Positions 59,544-64,000 of a stretch of DNA of 64,000 bases are shown one piece after another. The notes below the pieces were generated by a model, which was given only the letters and a program-made list of their open reading frames with translations, searched no databases and was not told the DNA's origin. The DNA lies in assembly GCF_015832195.1 (NCBI RefSeq), contig NC_052016.1, forward strand, positions 80,823,047 through 80,887,046, in the 5' to 3' direction. The stretch is from Motacilla alba alba. Its lineage: Eukaryota > Chordata > Aves > Passeriformes > Motacillidae. Every line of letters starts with the position of its first letter. Positions within the stretch are counted from its first letter, which is position 1. The position numbers and the translations under genes were made by a program.

Positions 59544-60870
59544 AATTAGTATGATAAATTTACCTTGATTTTGCTCATCTATTGTACAGAATAACTATAA
59601 ATGAATAAAAACTTTCCACTTGCATAAGTAATGTCACTGAACTTTGTCACAAGAAATTTTGGGTTCTGGATTTGCAGGGATATGGGTGAAATTCAATGTA
59701 AATCTTTGATAAAATCTTTCAGAGGCATTTGAATAAAACTAGGGAAATTCCATCATAAAAGTTGAAAATTATTTTCATTTTTCTTTTTTAGTCATGATTC
59801 ATATTTTGCAGCTTTTTATTATTGCAGATTGTCTGTCATATCACCCCAGTATTGCCACATTTCATTGTGTCATTTTTCCAGAGGGGGTGCTTAATAATGT
59901 GTATGGTCATATGGTGTACACGATTTTGCTGTACTATGTGACTGTATTACTCGCAAACTACCAAGGATGCATTCTTCCCACAAAGTATAAATGAGTTTGC
60001 CATCTTCTGTTTTTCACAATAGGCATCATGAAGTTTTAAGCTATCATCTCCCTGAGAACAGTCATATGGTTGGTTTTCAGAATCAGAAAAATTGCAGTGG
60101 TGTTTCATTGGTCCCACGAGGAATTCTTAAGGAAAATTTCAAAACTAGCCAAGACTTTGTGTCATGGTAGAGAGAATGTTTAACACAAGGCTTGTTGCTC
60201 TTTCCACCTCTTTGTCCAGTTTATCAATAGATGGCAGCAAATAGCCCTTTTAACTCTGATCTCCAGCACGGAAGGTTACACACATTTATTTATTTAGAGT
60301 TCTTTTGTATTTCTTCTTTTCTTTCTGAGATGGTCATGTACAAGACTATGTTACAATGCAGTAAGACTATATAATGTACACATCTTCAGTATGTAGCTTC
60401 TTCACCAGATCCCCTCTGGGGAGAATTCATAAGGTTTCATTGAGAGCTGTAAACAGTTCCTGCCGAATCCAAGTTAGCAAGGAAGTGTGTATGCATCCTG
60501 TAGAAATTCAATGAAATAATTCAGTGACAGATTGAAATATCCCATATTGAAGTTCCTATTTACTGACAGGCTGAAAGACAGTCTCTAAAATCAAGGTTGC
60601 AGTTCTTGATATTTTTTTTTCTTACGTTCCTCAGTTTTAAGTTTTGGAAAAGTTTTTTCTCCACTTAGACATTTGCATTATTCCTTTTGAAGCTCATCCT
60701 AGAAAAGCCTCTTGAACCTAGTCAGTCTGGATATAAAGGATGTGTACTCATTTGTAAGTGATAAAAATGAGTAAAAGCTATAGAGTATCTTGGCAGACTT
60801 CACTCTATGGGCTCAGAAATATTTTTTCACTTCCTATTACTGTGTCCTGAGAAGCTTTTGCTTTCAAATA
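59544..60870. other. AT-rich non-coding stretch, no gene recognised
   Basis: No feature identified. A 66-codon plus frame (59794-59994) has no recognised domain. Confidence 0.6.
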
Positions 60871-60908
60871 GGAAAGGGAAAGGGAAAGGGAAAGGGAAAG
60901 GGAAAGGA
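60871..60908 (+). repeat. (GGGAAA)6 hexanucleotide array
   Basis: About six units, perfect apart from the ends, again purine-only on the plus strand. It lies about 12 bp before the 5' truncation point of the next CR1 copy. Confidence 0.95.
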
Positions 60909-60919
60909 ATTAATATGAA

Positions 60920-61520
60920 CCATGGGGTTCATTAAAAGAGGCATGACCAGCAGGTTCAGGAAGGAGATTGTACCCCACTACTCCGCCCTGGTGAGACCCC
61001 AGCTAGAGTGCTGCATCCTGCTCTGGGGTCCCCGGGAAAAAAGAGACATGGACCTGTAGGAGCAAGTCCTGAGGAGGGCCAAATAATCAGAAGGCTGGAC
61101 TTCTGAAGACAGGCTGAGAGAGACTTGCAGTTAAACCTGGAGAAGAGAAGGCTCTGGGGAGACCTTCTAGCAGCCTTCCAGTACCTAAGCAGGGTTTAAA
61201 AAACAGAGGCAAAGTGATTTTTACATGGGCAGATTGTGATTGGACAAGGGGTAATGTTTTTAAAACAAATAAGGAGGAATTCAGACTAGGTGTTGGCAAG
61301 AAATTCTTTACTGTGAGGGTGATGAAGCACTGGAACAGGTTGCCCAGAGATGTTGTGGATGCTCCCTCCCTGTACCCTATAAGTATTTAAGGCCAGACTT
61401 GATGGGGCTGTGAGAAACCTCGTCTAATGGAAGATGTGCTTGCTCAGGCAGTGCGGGGAGAAACAGATGATCTTTCAGTTCCTTCCAACCCAACCTGGTA
61501 TCCTGCAATTCAATGATTAT
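60920..61520 (+). mobile_element. CR1 LINE, 3' 600 bp, plus orientation
   Basis: Order: 'ggttcattaaaagaggcatg', 'actactccgccctggtgaga', 'gagtgctgcatcctgctctg', 'ctggagaagagaaggctctg', 'aagaaattctttactgtgag', 'actggaacaggttgcccaga', 'ttccttccaacccaacctgg' and the tail 'tcctgcaattcaatgatt'. The 3' end is well preserved; the 5' end is truncated beside a purine microsatellite. Confidence 0.95.
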
Positions 61521-62757
61521 ATCATCTTTGCTGAGAATCATCTTTTGGAATCAGTTTCCTGATACCTGAGCTAGCAACACTTTCGTCAACTCACACTGCA
61601 GTAAGTGTACTCTTTCTCACAGTGTGTTGCCACGATGATGCTTTTGGGATATAAAAAGAAGATGGTTTAAAAAGAGTCATAGGTAGCTAAAAATATTTTG
61701 ATGCGATGTGTATTAGAAAGCTGAAAATAAAAGGGAAAAAAGCACCTTAAAATATCACCTTTTGTGATGCTTCTGTATAACAAAAGGAGTTATTTTTTTC
61801 TACTGAGAACCATGGGCCAGACCTGTCCCTAATAAAATAGGACAGGAAGAAATGCTGAGTGTTCATGTGAGATTCCATGTAGTTTGAAGTTTTAATTTAC
61901 TATCTTAATGCAATAGATCTGTATCTTAATACATCCAAATAAATTGAAAATTACATGAATCAATTTTTTTTTCACAAACAGTTTTAATTTTTGAAATAAA
62001 AATATTTGTGTGGATGTTTATTGTCTCATTTAATCTTGGATGATTTTGCAAAATCAAGAGGTATGAATTGATTTTTAAAAAAGATAGATATTAATAGAAA
62101 GGAAGAGAGGAAAAAAATAACAGTGAACCATTAAAAAAATATCCTGGAAATGACAGATGTTGAATGTGCATTTAAACAATTACCAATGTGAAATGAATTT
62201 AACACAGGTTGTATAATTCATTATCTGACGGCTTAGTTACTTAGTTAAGCCAATACAATTATTGAGATTTGGAAATGAAAATGAGACTTTGTCTTCATTT
62301 ACTCAAGATGTGTTTCACTTGTAACTCAAGTTTTATTTATACATATTGAAATTTTTATAAATTATTTTCCTACACTAGTTATAAATTTTTCTTTTGAGAA
62401 TTAACGTGTCCTATGTGAAATGAATTGTAAAAGGTAACATTCTACTGCTACACCTTGAGCCAATGTTGTGAAGAAATTGAAAAATGCTTTATTCAATGTT
62501 CAGGCCACTGAAGTTTTTGTCCTTGCTACATTACCTGTGACAGAACAAGGATGCTGCCAGCAAAACAAATACACTTGTATGAAATCAGTGAGGCTGAATT
62601 GCTAGTGACCAATCCATCACTTCCTAATTAGTTTTATTTTCTATTTTCTGAAATTGTCATGTTTTAATTATTTTTAGAGAAAATATTATGTGAAAACTGA
62701 TCACTGTGATACTATTAGGCAAATAAATATATTTCCTTGTTGTTGTAATGTATTGAG
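61521..62757. other. AT-rich non-coding stretch, no gene recognised
   Basis: 1.2 kb of AT-rich sequence without identifiable features. Confidence 0.6.
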
Positions 62758-63310
62758 CCTGCCTGCTTTCCAGGTGTGCACCAAAGCTTCTCTATCACTC
62801 TTCCTCCTCAATTGGATAGGGGAGAGAAAAATAAAACTAAAGGTTCATGGGCTGAGATAAGGACAGGGAAATCAGTCACCACTTGCTGTCTTGTGCTAAA
62901 TGTACAAAGATTAGGGAAAAATAATTTATTACATGTCAGATTGGACTAGGATGATGAGAAGTGAAACCAAATCTTAAAACACCACTTCCCCAGTCCCTTC
63001 TTTCTTCCTGAAAGGCTGAACTTCCATTTCAATGTTCTCTACCTTTTCCCCTCAAGCAGCATTAGAGGACAGGGAATGGAGGGGGCTGGGGTTGGTTCCT
63101 CACATGCTCTTTCTTTCGCTTCCTCCTCAGGAGGAGGAATCCTCACATTCTTTGCCTGCTCTTGCATGGGCTTTCTACCACTAGATAGAGTTACTAGATA
63201 CAGTTCCCAATGAACTTTACCATTGTGACTCCTTCCCCTGAGCTGCAGGTCTTCTTGATCTGCTCTAGCAAGAGTCCCTTTCACAGGGAGCAGTTTTTTT
63301 GAGTGTTTGC
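62758..63310 (-). mobile_element. Avian ERV LTR, minus orientation
   Basis: Same family as 2303-2935: 'ctttccaggtgtgcaccaaa', 'ctctatcactcttcctcctc', 'atgggctgagataaggacag', a polyadenylation signal (aataaa on minus at 62935-62940), 'aaaccaaatcttaaaacacc', 'cttcctcctcaggaggagga', 'cttgcatgggctttctacca' and 'gatctgctctagcaagagtc'. The first 20 bp of the U5 terminus are diverged. The 168-codon minus frame 63039-63545 runs through LTR U3 sequence and is not a gene. Confidence 0.85.
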
Positions 63311-63545
63311 TTTCTTGCAAGCTGCTTGAGATTTCTGAAAGTAATTGTGAGTTCATGGCCTCTGTGTGAGGGTCCTCCTTGTTAAACAGAAATTGAGGAT
63401 GGTGAGCTTCAACACCCTGGGACATTCTCCTTCCTGGTCTGCTAGGGCATGGCTGTGACCCTCTGACACAAGGTCCAGTCAATGGCAAGGCTGAACATTT
63501 ATTCCTGGGGTTACACATGCTTATAGACACACACACACACAACAC
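63311..63545 (-). other. Possible further LTR-derived sequence and (AC)n tract
   Basis: Includes 'ggctgtgaccctctgacaca', 'gaacatttattcctggggtt' (aataaa on minus near 63497) and an (AC)9 run at 63527-63544. It may belong to the neighbouring LTR or to a second element; I cannot decide. Confidence 0.35.
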
Positions 63546-64000
63546 AAATACAAGAGCAATGCCTTTATGGGTATCACACCCAAATCAGCACTAACTTAAA
63601 CACAAACTACACAAATGATTTGAACCTGTTCTTATTTGCTCTTTTAGTATAAAAGACAAGAGAAAAGATGACTAACAAGTAACAAGGGAAGAAAGCAGGG
63701 AACCCTAGGAAATAAATAGTGTGAGAAAAAAGAAGGAACAAAGGAAGAGGTATAGCTGAACAAAGCAGAGGCAGATGCAGATCTGAAGGGGAAACATCAC
63801 ACCAGGAGAAGTCTGAGAAGGCAGGTTTTAGTAAAACCAGAAATTTTGCTTAAACAAGCATCACATTGTATCTTCAATTCAATGACCTATTCAAGTATTG
63901 AGACTCTCTCTACAAATGGCCATCAAATTGACACCTATAAATTTAGAGATTGTATGGTCATACCAGCAAGAATGACTCTAAATTCTGTGATTTGCTTTTC
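63546..64000. other. Non-coding stretch, no feature recognised
   Basis: A purine-rich patch at 63655-63830 and AT-rich DNA to the window end. Confidence 0.55.

Noticed and set aside
59335..59568. 77-codon repeat protein frame
   Set aside because: It is the translation of the (GGAAA)29 array.
63039..63545. 168-codon minus-strand frame
   Set aside because: Most of it lies inside a minus-strand LTR. Its proline/glutamate-rich look comes from LTR sub-repeats.

Overview
This 64 kb window looks like non-coding nuclear DNA from a bird, most likely a passerine. The evidence is the repeat content: many 5'-truncated CR1 LINE copies on both strands, with the avian CR1 3' end (a GGTTGGAAGGGACC-type block followed by short ATTCTATGA-like units), plus degraded long terminal repeats (LTRs) of avian endogenous retroviruses (ERVs). 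The background is AT-rich. Family assignments come from memory of typical avian repeat sequences; no database search was possible. I found no protein-coding exon, tRNA, rRNA, CRISPR array or bacterial-type operon that I can support. The best reading is a gene desert or the inside of a very long intron.

Layout. 1-5 kb: three ERV LTR pieces (1.46-1.83 kb plus; 2.3-2.9 kb minus; about 4.1-4.76 kb minus, with internal A/G-rich low-complexity DNA) and a CR1 3' end at 4.9 kb. 5-10.5 kb: AT-rich unique sequence with one GC-rich block at 7.4-7.7 kb. 10.5-12.9 kb: a CR1 fragment from the reverse-transcriptase part of ORF2, then a 1.2 kb GT-rich ERV-like element, then a CR1 tail. 14-24 kb: a CR1 tail, a plus-strand LTR (18.8-19.2 kb), a second partial copy of the GT-rich element (21.3-21.5 kb), and a CR1 copy (22.0-22.9 kb) carrying an unrelated insert. 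28.3-35.7 kb: two minus-strand CR1 copies, a short LTR end, and a U3-only LTR piece. 38 kb: a perfect (GGAAA)40 array and an LTR end. 41.4 kb: a compact, well-preserved solo LTR. 45.4 kb: an LTR end with A/C-rich low-complexity DNA. 48.7-49.2 kb: an LTR with readable TATA and polyadenylation signals. 58.6-61.5 kb: two plus-strand CR1 copies interleaved with (GGAAA)29 and (GGGAAA)6 arrays. 62.8-63.5 kb: a long minus-strand LTR.

No set of genes works together here, and I found no undescribed biological system. Points that merit a second look are the perfect GGAAA arrays, the GT-rich repeated element, the nested insertion in a CR1, the solo LTR with flanking direct repeats, a 26-bp perfect palindrome, and a short coding-like frame at 28.8 kb.
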